From Crossaster papposus (Eukaryota > Echinodermata > Asteroidea > Velatida > Solasteridae): a stretch of DNA of 64,000 nt. This document shows, piece after piece, positions 13,368-27,045 of this stretch (its first letter is position 1; each line of letters starts with the position of its first letter). The notes beneath the pieces were generated by a model. That model had not been told where the DNA came from. It did no database searches and worked only from the letters and a program-made list of their open reading frames with translations. Position numbers and translations under genes: made by a program. The stretch is taken from contig JBAIAA010000262.1 in NCBI GenBank assembly GCA_037893245.1, positions 992,001 through 1,056,000 on the forward strand, in the 5' to 3' direction.

Positions 13368-16300
13368 TCATGTGAATTTAGAAACAACAAACAAAATTAA
13401 AGCAGACATTCTAAAAACATTCTAAAATATTTATTAAATTTGAATAACAGTGAAGAAAAAATACCTCTTTAGCAGAGCGAGGTTTGGGTCTTCGGACCTC
13501 TGGGTTATGGGCCCAGCACGCTCCCACTGCAACACTCTGCGTAACTATTTTTTAATGAAAATTAAATCACTATCAAGGAAATAATTATCCGGAGCAGACC
13601 GAGGTTGAGGTCATCCGAACTCTCGGTTACTGACCAAGAAAGTGTCTACTTCGTCACTCTGAGTCGAGTACCTCAAGTCATACCAACAACTTGTTAGCAG
13701 AGGGAAGTTTCGATCTTCGGACCTCCGGGTTATGGGCCCATCACGCTTCCACTGCGCCACTCTGCTTCATGTGAATTTAGAAACAGCAAACAAAATTAAA
13801 GCACACATTGTAAAAACATTCTAAAATATTTATTACATTTGAATAACAGTGAAGCAAAAATACCTCTTTAGCAGAACGAGGTTTTGGTCCTCGGACCTCT
13901 TGGTTATGGGCCCAGCACGCTCCCACTGCTCCACTGTGCGTAACTATTTTTAATGAAAAGGAAATCACTATTAAGGAAATAATTATCCTGAGCAGACCGA
14001 GGTTGTGGTCATCCGACCTCTCCGTTACTGACCAAGAAAGTGTCTACTTCGTCACTCTGAGTAGAGTACCTCAAGTCATACCAAAAACTTGTTAGCACAG
14101 CGAGGTTTCAATCCTCGGACCTCTGGGTTATGGGCCCAGCACGCTTCCACTGCGCCACTCTGCTTCATGTGAATTTAGAAACAACAAACAAAATTAAAGC
14201 AGACATTCTAAAAAAAATCTTAAATATTTATTAAATTTGAATAACAGTGAAGAAAAAATACCTCTTTAGCAGAGCGAGGTTTGAGTCTTCGGACCTCTGG
14301 GTTATGGGCCCAGCACGCTCCCACTGCAACACTCTGCGTAACTATTGTTTAATGAAAATTAAATCACTATCAAGGAAATAATTATCCGGAGCAGACCGAG
14401 GTTGTGGTCATCCGAACTCTCGGTTACTGACCAAGAAAGTGTCTACTTCGTCACTCTGAGTCGAGTACCTCAAGTCATACCAACAACTTGTTAGCAGAGG
14501 GAAGTTTCGATCTTCGGACCTCCGGGTTATGGGCCCATCACGCTTCCACTGCGCCACTCTGCTTCATGTGAATTTAGAAACAGCAAACAAAATTAAAGCA
14601 CACATTGTAAAAACATTCTAAAATATTGATTACATTTGAATAACAGTGAAGCAAACATACCTCTTTAGCAGAACGAGGTTTTGGTCCTCGGACCTCTTGG
14701 TTATGGGCCCAGCACGCTCCCACTGCTCCACTGTGCGTAACTATTTTTAATGAAAAGGAAATCACTATTAAGGAAATAATTATCCTGAGCAGACCGAGGT
14801 TGTGGTCATCCGAACTCTCGGTTACTGACCAAGAAAGTGTCTACTTCGTCACTCTGAGTCGAGTACCTTAAGTCATACCAACAACTTGTTAGCAGAGGGA
14901 AGTTTCGATCTTCGGACCTCCGGGTTATGGGCCCATCACGCTTCCACTGCGCCACTCTGCTTCATGTGAATTTAGAAACAGCAAACAAATTGAAAGCACA
15001 CATTGTAAAAACATTCTAAAATATTTATTACATTTGAATAACAGTGAAGCAAAAATACCTCTTTAGCAGAACGAGGTTTTGGTCCTCGGACCTCTTGGTT
15101 ATGGGCCCAGCACGCTCCCACTGCTCCACTGTGCGTAACTATTTTTAATGAAAAGGAAATCACTATTAAGGAAATAATTATCCTGAGCAGACCGAGGTTG
15201 TGGTCATCCGAACTCTCGGTTACTGACCAAGAAAGTGTCTACTTCGTCACTCTGAGTCGAGTACCTCAAGTCATACCAACAACTTGTTAGCAGAGGGAAG
15301 TTTCGATCTTCGGACCTCCGGGTTATGGGCCCATCACGCTTCCACTGCGCCACTCTGCTTCATGTGAATTTAGAAACAGCAAACAAAATTAAAGCACACA
15401 TTGTAAAAACATTCTAAAATATTTATTACATTTGAATAACAGTGAAGCAAAAATACCTCTTTAGCAGAACGAGGTTTTGGTCCTCGGACCTCTTGGTTAT
15501 GGGCCCAGCACGCTCCCACTGCTCCACTGTGCGTAACTATTTTTAATGAAAAGGAAATCACTATTAAGGAAATAATTATCCTGAGCAGACCGAGGTTGTG
15601 GTCATCCGACCTCTCCGTTACTGACCAAGAAAGTGTCTACTTCGTCACTCTGAGTAGAGTACCTCAAGTCATACCAAAAACTTGTTAGCACAGCGAGGTT
15701 TCAATCCTCGGACCTCTGGGTTATGGGCCCAGCACGCTTCCACTGCGCCACTCTGCTTCATGTGAATTTAGAAACAACAAACACAATTAAAGCAGACATT
15801 CTAAAATATTTATTAAATTTGAATAACAGTGAAGCAAAAATACCTCTTTAGCAGAGCGAGGTTTGGGTCTACGGACCTCTGGGTTATGGGCCCAGCACGC
15901 TCCCACTGCAACACTATGCGCAACTATTTTTAATGAAAATGAAATCACTATTAAGGAAATAATTATCCTGAGCAGACCGAAGTTATTGTCATCCGACCTC
16001 TCCGTTACTGACCAAGAAAGTGTCTACTTCGTCACTCTGATTCGAGTACCTCAAGTCATACCAAAAACTTGTTAGCACAGCGAGGTTTCAATCCTCGGAC
16101 CTCTGGGTTATGGGCCCAGCACGCTTCCACTGCGCCACTCTGCTTCATGAAAATTTAGAAACAACAAACAAAATTAAAGCAGACATTCTAAAATATTTAT
16201 TAAATTTGAATAACAGTGAAGCAAAAATACCTCTTTAGCAGAGCGAGGTTTGGGTCTACGGACCTCTGGGTTATGGGCCCAGCACGCTCCCACTGCAACA

Positions 16301-17644
16301 CTATGCGCAACTATTTTTAATGAAAATGAAATCACTATTAGGGAAATAATTATCCTGAGCAGACCGAAGTTGTGGTCATCCGACCTCTCCGTTACTGACC
16401 AAGAAAGTGTCTACTTCGTCACTCTGAGTCAAGTACCTCAAGTCACACCAAAAACTTGTTAGCAGAGCGATATTTCGATCTTCGGACCTCTGGGTTATGG
16501 GCCCATCACGCTTCCACTGCGCCACTCTGCTTCATGTGAATTTAGAAACAGCAAACACAATTAAAGGAAAAAATTGTAAAAACATTCTAAAATATTTATT
16601 ACATTTGAATAACAGTGAAGCAAAAATACCTCTTTAGCAGAACGAGGTTTTGGTCCTCGGACATCTTGGTTATGGGCCCAGCACGCTCCCACTGCTCCAC
16701 TATGCGTAACTATTTTTAATGAAAATGAAATCACTATTAAGGAAATAATTATCCTGAGCAGACCGAGGTTGTGGTCATCCGACCTCTCCGTTACTGACCA
16801 AGAAAGTGTCTACTTCGTCACTCTGAGTAGAGTACCTCAAGTCATACCAAAAACTTGTTAGCAGAGCGATGTTTCAATCCTCGGACCTCTGGGTTATGGG
16901 CCCAGCACGCTACCACTGCGCCACTCTGCTTCATGTGAATTTAGAAACAACAAACAAAATTAAAGCAGACATTCTAAAATATTTATTAAATTTGAATAAC
17001 AGTGAAGCAAAAATACCTCTTTAGCAGAGCGAGGTTTGGGTCTACGGACCTCTGGGTTATGGGCCCAGCACGCTCCCACTGCAACACTATGCGTAACTAT
17101 TTTTAATGAAAATGAAATCACTATTAAGGAAATAATTATCCTGAGCAGACCGAGGTTGTGGTCATCCGACCTCTCCGTTACTGACCAAGAAAGTGTCTAC
17201 TTCGTCACTCTGAGTCGAGTACCTCAAGTCATACCAAAAACTTGTTAGCAGAGCGAAATTTCGATCTTCGGACCTCTGGGTTATGGGCCCATCACGCTTC
17301 CACTGCGCCACTCTGCTTCATGTGAATTTAGAAACAGCAAACAAAATTAAAGGAAAAAATTGTAAAAACATTCTAAAATATTTATTACATTTGAATAACA
17401 GTGAAGCAAAAATACCTCTTTAGCAGAACGAGGTTTTGGTCCTCGGACATCTTGGTTATGGGCCCAGCACGCTCCCACTGCTCCACTATGCGTAACTATT
17501 TTTAATGAAAATGAAATCACTATTAAGGAAATAATTATCCTGAGCAGACCGAGGTTGTGGTCATCCGACCTCTCCGTTACTGACCAAGAAAGTGTCTACT
17601 TCGTCACTCTGAGTCGAGTACCTTAAGTCATACCAAAAACTTGT

Positions 17645-17716
17645 TAGCAGAGCAAGGTTTCGATCCTCGGACCTCTGGGTTATGGGCCCAGCACGCGTCC
17701 ACTGCGCCACTCTGCT
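17645..17716 (-). tRNA. tRNA-iMet: tRNA-iMet (CAT), CCTTG T-stem type
   Basis: Same subtype as 3889-3960; T5 terminator present. Confidence 0.82.
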
Positions 17717-18217
17717 TCATGTGAATTTAGAAACAACAAACAAAATTAATGCAGACATTCTAAAAACATTCTAAAATATGTATTACATTTGAATAACAGT
17801 GAAGCAAAAATACCTCTTTAGCCGAGCGAGGTTTTGGTCCTCGGACCTCTGTGTTATGGGCCCAGCACGCTCCCACTGCTCCACTCTACTTCTTGTGAAT
17901 TTAGAAACAGCAAACAAAATGAAAGCAGACATTCTAAAAACATTCTAAAATATTTATTAAATTTGAATAACAATGAATCAAAAATACCTCTTTAGCAGAG
18001 CGAGGTTTGGGTCTTCGGACCTCTGGATTATGGGCCCAGCACGCTCCCACTGCAACACTCTGCGTAACTATTTTTTCATGAAAATGAAATCACTATCAAG
18101 GAAATAATTATCCGGAGCAGACCGAGGTTGTGGTCATCCGACCTCTCCGTTACTGACCAAGAAAGTGTCTACTTCGTCACTCTGAGTAGAGTACCTCAAG
18201 TCATACCAAAAACTTGT

Positions 18218-18289
18218 TAGCAGAGCGAGGTTTCGATCCTCGGACCTCTGGATTTTGGGCCCAGCACGCGTCCACTGTGCCACTCTGCT
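18218..18289 (-). tRNA. iMet-like tRNA with CAA anticodon
   Basis: Body as in the 4462/20598 copies, but the anticodon loop is CCCAAAA instead of CCCATAA, so the anticodon reads CAA (Leu-type) in an initiator scaffold. It is a single point change and the only CAA copy I saw. It is probably a pseudogene or non-initiating variant. Confidence 0.6.
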
Positions 18290-18615
18290 TCATGTGCATT
18301 TAGAAACAACAAACAAAATTAAAGCAGACATTATAAAAACATTCTAAAATATGTATTACATTTGAATAACAGTTAAGCAAAAATACCTCTTTAGCCGAGC
18401 GAGGTTTTTGTCCTCGGACCTCTGGGTTATGGGCCCAACACGCTCCCACTGCTCCACTATGGGTAACTATTTTTAATGAAAAGGAAATCACTATTAAGGA
18501 AATAATTATCCTGAGCAGACCGAGGTTGTGGTCATCCGACCTCTCCGTTACTGACCAAGAAAGTGTCTACTTCGTCACTCTTAGCTAAGTACCTCAAGTC
18601 ATACCAAAAACTTGT

Positions 18616-18687
18616 TAGCAGAGCGAGGTTTCGATCCTCGGACCTCTAGGTTATGGGCCCAGCACGCTTCCACTGCGCCACTCTGCT
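18616..18687 (-). tRNA. tRNA-iMet: tRNA-iMet (CAT), near-canonical
   Basis: One G-U wobble in the anticodon stem; otherwise identical to the 59939 copy, with T5 terminator. Confidence 0.88.
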
Positions 18688-20198
18688 TCATGTGAATTTA
18701 GAAACAACAAACAAAATTAAAGCAGACATTCTAAAAACATTCTAAAATATTTATTAAATTTGAATAACAGTGAAGAAAAAATACCTCTTTAGCAGAGCGA
18801 GGTTTGGGTCTTCGGACCTCTGGGTTATGGGCCCAGCACGCTCCCACTGCAACACTCTGCGTAACTATTTTTTAATGAAAATTAAATCACTATCAAGGAA
18901 ATAATTATCCGGAGCAGACCGAGGTTGTGGTCATCCGAACTCTCGGTTACTGACCAAGAAAGTGTCTACTTCGTCACTCTGAGTCGAGTACCTCAAGTCA
19001 TACCAACAACTTGTTAGCAGAGGGAAGTTTCGATCTTCGGACCTCCGGGTTATGGGCCCATCACGCTTCCACTGCGCCACTCTGCTTCATGTGAATTTAG
19101 AAACAGCAAACAAAATTAAAGCACACATTGTAAAAACATTCTAAAATATTTATTACATTTGAATAACAGTGAAGCAAAAATACCTCTTTAGCAGAACGAG
19201 GTTTTGGTCCTCGGACCTCTTGGTTATTGGCCCAGCACGCTCCCACTGCTCCACTGTGCGTAACTATTTTTAATGAAAAGGAAATCACTATTAAGGAAAT
19301 AATTATCCTGAGCAGACCGAGGTTGTGGTCATCCGACCTCTCCGTTACTGACCAAGAAAGTGTCTACTTCGTCACTCTGAGTAGAGTACCTCAAGTCATA
19401 CCAAAAACTTGTTAGCACAGCGAGGTTTCAATCCTCGGACCTCTGGGTTATGGGCCCAGCACGCTTCCACTGCGCCACTCTGCTTCATGTGAATTTAGAA
19501 ACAACAAACACAATTAAAGCAGACATTCTAAAATATTTATTAAATTTGAATAACAGTGAAGCAAAAATACCTCTTTAGCAGAGCGAGGTTTGGGTCTACG
19601 GACCTCTGGGTTATGGGCCCCGCACGCTCCCACTGCAACACTATGCGCAACTATTTTTAATGAAAATGAAATCACTATTAAGGAAATAATTATCCTGAGC
19701 AGACCGAAGTTGTGGTCATCCGACCTCTCCGTTACTGACCAAGAAAGTGTCTACTTCGTCACTCTGAGTCGAGTACCTCAAGTCATACCAAAAACTTGTT
19801 AGCAGAGCGAAATTTCGATCTTCGGACCTCTGGGTTATGGGCCCATCACGCTTCCACTGCGCCACTCTGCTTCATGTGAATTTAGAAACAGAAAACAAAA
19901 TTAAAGGAAAAAATTGTAAAAACATTATATAATATTTATTACATTTGAATAACAGTGAAGCAAAAATACCTCTTTAGCAGAACGAGGTTTTGGTCCTCGG
20001 ACATCTTGGTTATGGGCCCAGCACGCTCCCACTGCTCCACTATGCGTAACTATTTTTAATGAAAATGAAATCACTATTAAGGAAATAATTATCCTGAGCA
20101 GACCGAGGTTGTGGTCATCCGACCTCTCCGTTACTGACCAAGAAAGTGTCTACTTCGTCACTCTGAGTCGAGTACCTTAAGTCATACCAAAAACTTGT

Positions 20199-20270
20199 TA
20201 GCAGAGCAAGGTTTCGATCCTCGGACCTCTGGGTTATGGGCCCAGCACGCGTCCACTGCGCCACTCTGCT
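20199..20270 (-). tRNA. tRNA-iMet: tRNA-iMet (CAT), CCTTG T-stem type
   Basis: Same subtype as 3889-3960; T5 terminator present. Confidence 0.82.
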
Positions 20271-20995
20271 TCATGTGAATTTAGAAACAACAAACAAAAT
20301 TAAAGCAGACATTCTAAAAACATTCTAAAATATGTATTACATTTGAATAACAGTGAAGCAAAAATACCTCTTTAGCCGAGCGAGGTTTTGGTCCTCGGAC
20401 CTCTGTGTTATGGGCCCAGCACGCTCCCACTGCAACACTCTGCGTAACTATTTTTTCATGAAAATGAAATCACTATCAAGGAAATAATTATCCGGAACAG
20501 ACCGAGGTTGTGGTCATCCGACCTCTCCGTTACTGACCAAGAAAGTGTCTACTTCGTCACTCTGAGTAGAGTACCTCAAGTCATACCAAAAACTTGTTAG
20601 CAGAGCGAGGTTTCGATCCTCGGACCTCTGGATTATGGGCCCAGCACGCGTCCACTGTGCCACTCTGCTTCATGTGCATTTAGAAACAACAAACAAAATT
20701 AAAGCAGACATTATAAAAACATTCTAAAATATGTATTACATTTGAATAACAGTTAAGCAAAAATACCTCTTTAGCCGAGCGATGTTTTTGTCCTCGGACC
20801 TCTGGGTTATGGGCCCAACACGCTCCCACTGCTCCACTATGGGTAACTATTTTTAATGAAAAGGAAATCACTATTAAGGAAATAATTATCCTGAGCAGAC
20901 CGAGGTTGTGGTCATCCGACCTCTCCGTTACTGACCAAGAAAGTGTCTACTTCGTCACTCTTAGTAGAGTACCTCAAGTCATACCAAAAACTTGT

Positions 20996-21067
20996 TAGCA
21001 GAGCGAGGTTTCGATCCTCGGACCTCTAGGTTATGGGCCCAGCACGCTTCCACTGCGCCACTCTGCT
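20996..21067 (-). tRNA. tRNA-iMet: tRNA-iMet (CAT), near-canonical
   Basis: One anticodon-stem G-U wobble; all other elements and the T5 terminator are intact. Confidence 0.88.
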
Positions 21068-21394
21068 TCATGTGAATTGAGAAACAACAAACAAAATGAA
21101 AGCAGACATTCTAAAAACATTCTAAAATATTTATTAAATTTGAATAACAATGAAGCAAAAATACCTCTTTAGCAGAGCGAGGTTTGGGTCTTCGGACCTC
21201 TGGATTATGGGCCCAGCACGCTCCCACTGCAACACTCTGCGTAACTATTTTTTCATGAAAATGAAATCACTATCAAGGAAATAATTATCCGGAGCAGACC
21301 GAGGTTGTGGTCATCCGACCTCTCCGTTACTGACCAAGAAAGTGTCTACTTCGTCACTCTGAGTAGAGTACCTCAAGTCATACCAAAAACTTGT

Positions 21395-21466
21395 TAGCAG
21401 AGCGAGGTTTCGATCCTCGGACCTCTGGGTTATGGGCCCAGCACGCGTCCACTGTGCCACTCTGCT
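21395..21466 (-). tRNA. tRNA-iMet: tRNA-iMet (CAT), D-arm variant
   Basis: D-stem GCAC/GTGC is fully Watson-Crick here (the canonical copy has a G-U), and the D-loop carries GGACGC. Acceptor, anticodon and T arms match the canonical copy. T5 terminator present. Confidence 0.8.
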
Positions 21467-22589
21467 TCATGTGCATTTAGAAACAACAAACAAAATTAAA
21501 GCAGACATTATAAAAACATTCTAAAATATGTATTACATTTGAATAACAGTTAAGCAAAAATACCTCTTTAGCCGAGCGAGGTTTTGGTCCTCGGACCTCT
21601 GGGTTATGGGCCCAACACGCTCCCACTGCTCCACTATGGGTAACTATTTTTAATGAAAAGGAAATCACTATTAAGGAAATAATTATCCTGAGCAGACCGA
21701 GGTTGTGGTCATCCGACCTCTCCGTTACTGACCAAGAAAGTGTCTACTTCGTCACTCTTAGTAGAGTACCTCAAGTCATACCAAAAACTTGTTAGAAGAG
21801 CGAGGTTTCGATCCTCGGACCTCTAGGTTATGGGCCCAGCACGCTTCCACTGCGCCACTCTGCTTCATGTGAATTGAGAAACAACAAACAAAATTAAAGC
21901 AGACATTCTAAAAACATTCTAAAATATTTATTAAATTTGAATAACAGTGAAGAAAAAATACCTCTTTAGCAGAGCGAGGTTTGGGTCTTCGGACCTCTGG
22001 GTTATGGACCCAGCACGCTCCCACTGCAACACTCTGCGTAACTATTTTTTAATGAAAATTAAATCACTATCAAGGAAATAATTATCCGGAGCAGACCGAG
22101 GTTGTGGTCATCCGAACTCTCGGTTACTGACCAAGAAAGTGTCTACTTCGTCACTCTGAGTCGAGTACCTCAAGTCATACCAACAACTTGTTAGCAGAGG
22201 GAAGTTTCGATCTTCGGACCTCCGGGTTATGGGCCCATCACGCTTCCACTGCGCCACTCTGCTTCATGTGAATTTAGAAACAGCAAACAAAATTAAAGCA
22301 CACATTGTAAAAACATTCTAAAATATGTATTACATTTGAATAACAGTTAAGCAAAAATACCTCTTTAGCCGAGCGAGGTTTTTGTCCTCGGACCTCTGGG
22401 TTATGGGCCCAACACGCTCCCACTGCTCCACTATGGGTAACTATTTTTAATGAAAAGGAAATCACTATTAAGGAAATAATTATCCTGAGCAGACCGAGGT
22501 TGTGGTCATCCGACCTCTCCGTTACTGACCAAGAAAGTGTCTACTTCGTCACTCTTAGTAGAGTACCTCAAGTCATACCAAAAACTTGT

Positions 22590-22661
22590 TAGCAGAGCGA
22601 GGTTTCGATCCTCGGACCTCTAGGTTATGGGCCCAGCACGCTTCCACTGCGCCACTCTGCT
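22590..22661 (-). tRNA. tRNA-iMet: tRNA-iMet (CAT), near-canonical
   Basis: One anticodon-stem G-U wobble; T5 terminator present. Confidence 0.88.
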
Positions 22662-24183
22662 TCATGTGAATTTAGAAACAACAAACAAAATTAAAGCAGA
22701 CATTCTAAAAACATTCTAAAATATTTATTAAATTTGAATAACAGTGAAGAAAAAATACCTCTTTAGCAGAGCGAGGTTCGGGTCTTCGGACCTCTGGGTT
22801 ATGGGCCCAGCACGCTCCCACTGCAACACTCTGCGTAACTATTTTTTAATGAAAATTAAATCACTATCAAGGAAATAATTATCCGGAGCAGACCGAGGTT
22901 GTGGTCATCCGAACTCTCGGTTACTGACAAAGAAAGTGTCTACTTCGTCACTCTGAGTCGAGTACCTCAAGTCATACCAACAACTTGTTAGCAGAGGGAA
23001 GTTTCGATCTTCGGACCTCCCGGTTATGGGCCCATCACGCTTCCACTGCGCCACTCTGCTTCATGTGAATTTAGAAACAGCAAACAAAATTAAAGCACAC
23101 ATTGTAAAAACATTCTAAAATATTTATTACATTTGAATAACAGTGAAGCAAAAATACCTCTTTAGCAGAACGAGGTTTTGGTCCTCGGACCTCTTGGTTA
23201 TGGGCCCAGCACGCTCCCACTGCTCCACTGTGCGTAACTATTTTTAATGAAAAGGAAATCACTATTAAGGAAATAATTATCCTGAGCAGACCGAGGTTGT
23301 GGTCATCCGAACTCTCGGTTACTGACCAAGAAAGTGTCTACTTCGTCACTCTGAGTCGAGTACCTCAAGTCATACCAAAAACTTGTTAGCAGAGGGAAGT
23401 TTCGATCTTCGGACCTCCGGGTTATGGGCCCATCACGCTTCCACTGCGCCACTCTGCTTCATGTGAATTTAGAAACAGCAAACAAAATTAAAGCACACAT
23501 TGTAAAAACATTTTAAAATATTTATTAAATTTGAATAACAGTGAAGAAAAAATACCTCTTTAGCAGAGCGAGGTTTGAGTCTTCGGACCTCTGGGTTATG
23601 GGCCCAGCACGCTCCCACTGCAACACTCTGCGTAACTATTTTTTAATGAAAATTAAATCACTATCAAGGAAATAATTATCCGGAGCAGACCGAGGTTGTG
23701 GTCATCCGAACTCTCGGTTACTGACCAAGAAAGTGTCTACTTCGTCACTCTGAGTCGAGTACCTCAAGTCATACCAACAACTTGTTAGCAGAGGGAAGTT
23801 TCGATCTTCGGACCTCCGGGTTATGGGCCCATCACGCTTCCACTGCGCCACTCTGCTTCATGTGAATTTAGAAACAGCAAACAAAATTAAAGCACACATT
23901 GTAAAAACATTCTAAAATATTTATTACATTTGAATAACAGTGAAGCAAAAATACCTCTTTAGCAGAACGAGGTTTTGGTCCTCGGACCTCTTGGTTATGG
24001 GCCCAGCACGCTCCCACTGTTCCACTGTGCGTAACTATTTTTAATGAAAAGGAAATCACTATTAAGGAAATAATTATCCTGAGCAGACCGAGGTTGTGGT
24101 CATCCGAACTCTCGGTTACTGACCAAGAAAGTGTCTACTTCGTCACTCTGAGTCGAGTACCTCAAGTCATACCAAAAACTTGT

Positions 24184-24255
24184 TAGCAGAGCGAGGTTTC
24201 GATCCTCGGACCTCTAGGTTATGGGCCCAGCACGCTTCCACTGCGCCACTCTGCT
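24184..24255 (-). tRNA. tRNA-iMet: tRNA-iMet (CAT), near-canonical
   Basis: One anticodon-stem G-U wobble; T5 terminator present. Its 2790-bp partner is 26974-27045. Confidence 0.88.
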
Positions 24256-25379
24256 TCATGTGAATTTAGAAACAACAAACAAAATTAAAGCAGACATTCT
24301 AAAAACATTCTAAAATATTTATTAAATTTGAATAACAGTGAAGAAAAAATACCTCTTTAGCAGAGCGAGGTTCGGGTCTTCGGACCTCTGGGTTATGGGC
24401 CCCAGCACGCTCCCACTGCAACACTCTGCGTAACTATTTTTTAATGAAAATTAAATCACTATCAAGGAAATAATTATCCGGAGCAGACCGAGGTTGTGGT
24501 CATCCGAACTCTCGGTTACTGACAAAGAAAGTGTCTACTTCGTCACTCTGAGTCGAGTACCTCAAGTCATACCAACAACTTGTTAGCAGAGGGAAGTTTC
24601 GATCTTCGGACCTCCCGGTTATGGGCCCATCACGCTTCCACTGCGCCACTCTGCTTCATGTGAAGTTAGAAACAGCAAACAAAATTAAAGCACACATTGT
24701 AAAAACATTCTAAAATATTTATTACATTTGAATAACAGTGAAGCAAAAATACCTCTTTAGCAGAACGAGGTTTTGGTCCTCGGACCTCTTGGTTATGGGC
24801 CCAGCACGCTCCCACTGCTCCACTGTGCGTAACTATTTTTAATGAAAAGGAAATCACTATTAAGGAAATAATTATCCTGAGCAGACCGAGGTTGTGGTCA
24901 TCCGAACTCTCGGTTACTGACCAAGAAAGTGTCTACTTCGTCACTCTGAGTCGAGTACCTCAAGTCATACCAAAAACTTGTTAGCAGAGGGAAGTTTCGA
25001 TCTTCGGACCTCCGGGTTATGGGCCCATCACGCTTCCACTGCGCCACTCTGCTTCATGTGAATTTAGAAACAGCAAACAAAATTAAAGCACACATTGTAA
25101 AAACATTCTAAAATATGTATTACATTTGAATAACAGTTAAGCAAAAATACCTCTTTAGCCGAGCGAGGTTTTTGTCCTCGGACCTCTGGGTTATGGGCCC
25201 AACACGCTCCCACTGCTCCACTATGGGTAACTATTTTTAATGAAAAGGAAATCACTATTAAGGAAATAATTATCCTGAGCAGACCGAGGTTGTGGTCATC
25301 CGACCTCTCCGTTACTGACCAAGAAAGTGTCTACTTCGTCACTCTTAGTAGAGTACCTCAAGTCATACCAAAAACTTGT

Positions 25380-25451
25380 TAGCAGAGCGAGGTTTCGATC
25401 CTCGGACCTCTAGGTTATGGGCCCAGCACGCTTCCACTGCGCCACTCTGCT
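25380..25451 (-). tRNA. tRNA-iMet: tRNA-iMet (CAT), near-canonical
   Basis: One anticodon-stem G-U wobble; T5 terminator present. Its 2790-bp partner is 22590-22661. Confidence 0.88.
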
Positions 25452-26973
25452 TCATGTGAATTTAGAAACAACAAACAAAATTAAAGCAGACATTCTAAAA
25501 ACATTCTAAAATATTTATTAAATTTGAATAACAGTGAAGAAAAAATACCTCTTTAGCAGAGCGAGGTTCGGGTCTTCGGACCTCTGGGTTATGGGCCCAG
25601 CACGCTCCCACTGCAACACTCTGCGTAACTATTTTTTAATGAAAATTAAATCACTATCAAGGAAATAATTATCCGGAGCAGACCGAGGTTGTGGTCATCC
25701 GAACTCTCGGTTACTGACAAAGAAAGTGTCTACTTCGTCACTCTGAGTCGAGTACCTCAAGTCATACCAACAACTTGTTAGCAGAGGGAAGTTTCGATCT
25801 TCGGACCTCCCGGTTATGGGCCCATCACGCTTCCACTGCGCCACTCTGCTTCATGTGAATTTAGAAACAGCAAACAAAATTAAAGCACACATTGTAAAAA
25901 CATTCTAAAATATTTATTACATTTGAATAACAGTGAAGCAAAAATACCTCTTTAGCAGAACGAGGTTTTGGTCCTCGGACCTCTTGGTTATGGGCCCAGC
26001 ACGCTCCCACTGCTCCACTGTGCGTAACTATTTTTAATGAAAAGGAAATCACTATTAAGGAAATAATTATCCTGAGCAGACCGAGGTTGTGGTCATCCGA
26101 ACTCTCGGTTACTGACCAAGAAAGTGTCTACTTCGTCACTCTGAGTCGAGTACCTCAAGTCATACCAAAAACTTGTTAGCAGAGGGAAGTTTCGATCTTC
26201 GGACCTCCGGGTTATGGGCCCATCACGCTTCCACTGCGCCACTCTGCTTCATGTGAATTTAGAAACAGCAAACAAAATTAAAGCACACATTGTAAAAACA
26301 TTTTAAAATATTTATTAAATTTGAATAACAGTGAAGAAAAAATACCTCTTTAGCAGAGCGAGGTTTGAGTCTTCGGACCTCTGGGTTATGGGCCCAGCAC
26401 GCTCCCACTGCAACACTCTGCGTAACTATTTTTTAATGAAAATTAAATCACTATCAAGGAAATAATTATCCGGAGCAGACCGAGGTTGTGGTCATCCGAA
26501 CTCTCGGTTACTGACCAAGAAAGTGTCTACTTCGTCACTCTGAGTCGAGTACCTCAAGTCATACCAACAACTTGTTAGCAGAGGGAAGTTTCGATCTTCG
26601 GACCTCCGGGTTATGGGCCCATCACGCTTCCACTGCGCCACTCTGCTTCATGTGAATTTAGAAACAGCAAACAAAATTAAAGCACACATTGTAAAAACAT
26701 TCTAAAATATTTATTACATTTGAATAACAGTGAAGCAAAAATACCTCTTTAGCAGAACGAGGTTTTGGTCCTCGGACCTCTTGGTTATGGGCCCAGCACG
26801 CTCCCACTGTTCCACTGTGCGTAACTATTTTTAATGAAAAGGAAATCACTATTAAGGAAATAATTATCCTGAGCAGACCGAGGTTGTGGTCATCCGAACT
26901 CTCGGTTACTGACCAAGAAAGTGTCTACTTCGTCACTCTGAGTCGAGTACCTCAAGTCATACCAAAAACTTGT

Positions 26974-27045
26974 TAGCAGAGCGAGGTTTCGATCCTCGGA
27001 CCTCTAGGTTATGGGCCCAGCACGCTTCCACTGCGCCACTCTGCT
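26974..27045 (-). tRNA. tRNA-iMet: tRNA-iMet (CAT), near-canonical
   Basis: One anticodon-stem G-U wobble; T5 terminator present. Confidence 0.88.

Larger units (their letters stand above)
10403..14756 (-). repeat. 2168-bp higher-order repeat, 2 copies
   Basis: Rare private markers repeat 2168 bp apart: tttaggaaacag near 10809 and 12977, cccgcacg near 11170 and 13338, and a run of eight A before tcttaaat near 12043 and 14211. Copies run about 10403-12570 and 12571-14738, with identity continuing to 14756. Confidence 0.85.
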
